DNA from: an uncultured Eubacteriales bacterium
Lineage (GTDB): Bacteria; Bacillota; Clostridia; Oscillospirales; CAG-272
Length of the DNA stretch: 5,639 bases
Direction: 5' to 3'
Assembly: GCA_934500855.1 (NCBI GenBank)
Contig: CAKSUH010000113.1
Location: forward strand, 1-5,639
In this document: positions 4,991-5,639 of the stretch, piece after piece
How the letters are laid out: each line of letters opens with the position of its first letter
Numbering within the stretch: the first letter of the stretch is position 1
Notes under the pieces: model-generated
Seen by the model: only the letters and a program-made list of their open reading frames with translations
What the model was told of the DNA's origin: nothing
The model's database searches: none
Position numbers and translations under genes: made by a program

Positions 4991-5639
4991 ATGTATTATT
5001 CCGCAGGAACTTATGAGTCGTTCGCACGCCCCGAAAAGCCGAAGGACGCGGACAAAAAATCGGCTTATATCATCGGCACCGGTCTTGCCGGTCTGTCGGC
5101 GGCATTTTACCTCGTCCGTGACGGTCAGGTGAAGGGCGAGCACATCCACCTCTTGGAAAAGCTGGATTTGGCGGGCGGCAGCTGCGACGGCCGCAAGGAT
5201 GTGACCAAGGGCTTCTTCATGCGCGGCGGCCGCGAGATGGATAACCATTTTGAATGTATGTGGGATATGTTCCGCGATGTCCCGTCGATCGAAACGCCCG
5301 GGGTGTCGGTTTTGGATGAGTACTACTGGCTCAACAAGCACGACCCGAACTATTCGCTCTGCCGCGCAACCGTAAATCGCGGCGAGGACGCGCACACCGA
5401 CAAGAAGTTTGAACTCGACAAAGAGTCGGCGATGGCGCTTTCCAAGCTGTTCATCACGCCCGAGAAGGATCTGGAGGATAAGAAGATTTCCGAAGTCCTT
5501 CCCGAGTCCTTCTGGAGCACCAACTTCTGGCTCTACTGGCAGACCATGTTCGCGTTCCAGCGTTGGTCCAGTGCTTTGGAAATGAAGCGGTACCTCTGCC
5601 GCTATGTCCACCACATCGACGGACTGCCCGACTTCAGCG
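4991..5639 (+). CDS. ohyA: Oleate hydratase (FAD-binding fatty-acid hydratase, MCRA family), 3'-truncated by window edge
   Basis: The enzyme adds water across the cis-9 double bond of oleic and related unsaturated fatty acids to give 10-hydroxy acids; in gut bacteria it is linked to detoxifying host or dietary fatty acids. The frame is open from ATG 4991 to the end of the window: 216 codons of a protein usually about 560-590 residues long. The start MYYSAGTYESFARPEKP is typical of the family. Visible features are the FAD Rossmann motif GTGLAGLSAAF (29-39), the acidic Glu56 ending the second strand, RGGREMDNHFECMWD (78-92), the conserved stretch from VSVLDEYYWLNK to SLCRATVNRGEDAHTD (106-137), NFWLYWQTMFAF (178-189) and HHIDGLPDFS at the window edge. 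Glu82 and Tyr201 match in position the catalytic Glu82/Tyr201 known from Staphylococcus aureus (Glu122/Tyr241 in Elizabethkingia), so this half looks active. The family needs FAD mainly for structure and active-site organisation. A TetR-family gene lies upstream and probably controls it. Whether the C-terminal half is intact cannot be seen. Confidence 0.96.
   Translation, partial: MYYSAGTYESFARPEKPKDADKKSAYIIGTGLAGLSAAFYLVRDGQVKGEHIHLLEKLDLAGGSCDGRKDVTKGFFMRGGREMDNHFECMWDMFRDVPSIETPGVSVLDEYYWLNKHDPNYSLCRATVNRGEDAHTDKKFELDKESAMALSKLFITPEKDLEDKKISEVLPESFWSTNFWLYWQTMFAFQRWSSALEMKRYLCRYVHHIDGLPDFS

Noticed and set aside
4940..5614. Minus-strand open frame of 224 codons over the hydratase gene.
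   Set aside because: The plus strand encodes an unmistakable oleate hydratase with promoter and ribosome binding site; the antisense frame has no recognisable motif.

Overview
The window looks like chromosomal DNA from a low-to-mid GC Gram-positive anaerobe, most likely a Clostridia member of the Lachnospiraceae/Oscillospiraceae type. This is an inference from four things: strong AGGAGG-type ribosome binding sites, consensus sigma-A promoters (TTGACT-17-TATAAT), tightly packed genes with rho-independent terminators, and protein families typical of gut Firmicutes. All supported genes are on the + strand. No mobile element, tRNA, rRNA or CRISPR array is visible.

Region 1 (2-4126) is the 3' part of a cell-surface polysaccharide operon. 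It holds a DegT/DnrJ/EryC1/StrS-type PLP sugar aminotransferase (5' end cut off by the window), a PglC-like bacterial sugar transferase that would start glycan assembly on undecaprenyl phosphate, an ExoA-like membrane-anchored family 2 glycosyltransferase, a LicD-family phosphotransferase and a TagD-type glycerol-3-phosphate cytidylyltransferase. The genes overlap or are 1 to 19 bases apart and end at a clear hairpin plus T-run. Together they suggest an amino-sugar-containing glycan built on a lipid carrier and decorated with phosphoglycerol: TagD would make CDP-glycerol and LicD would be the likely transferase.

Region 2 (4127-5639) is unrelated in function. It has a near-perfect promoter, a TetR-family regulator with a leader of about 87 nt, a second terminator, another promoter, and the first 216 codons of an oleate hydratase (fatty-acid hydratase, formerly 'myosin-cross-reactive antigen') that runs off the window. 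Its FAD motif and the two residues known to be catalytic in characterised homologues (Glu82, Tyr201) are present. The layout suggests that the TetR protein controls the hydratase, perhaps in response to fatty acids, but the sequence does not prove this.

The window is mostly recognisable families. The most interesting points are the LicD-TagD pairing, the regulator-hydratase module, and several inverted repeats around the two promoters that could be operators.
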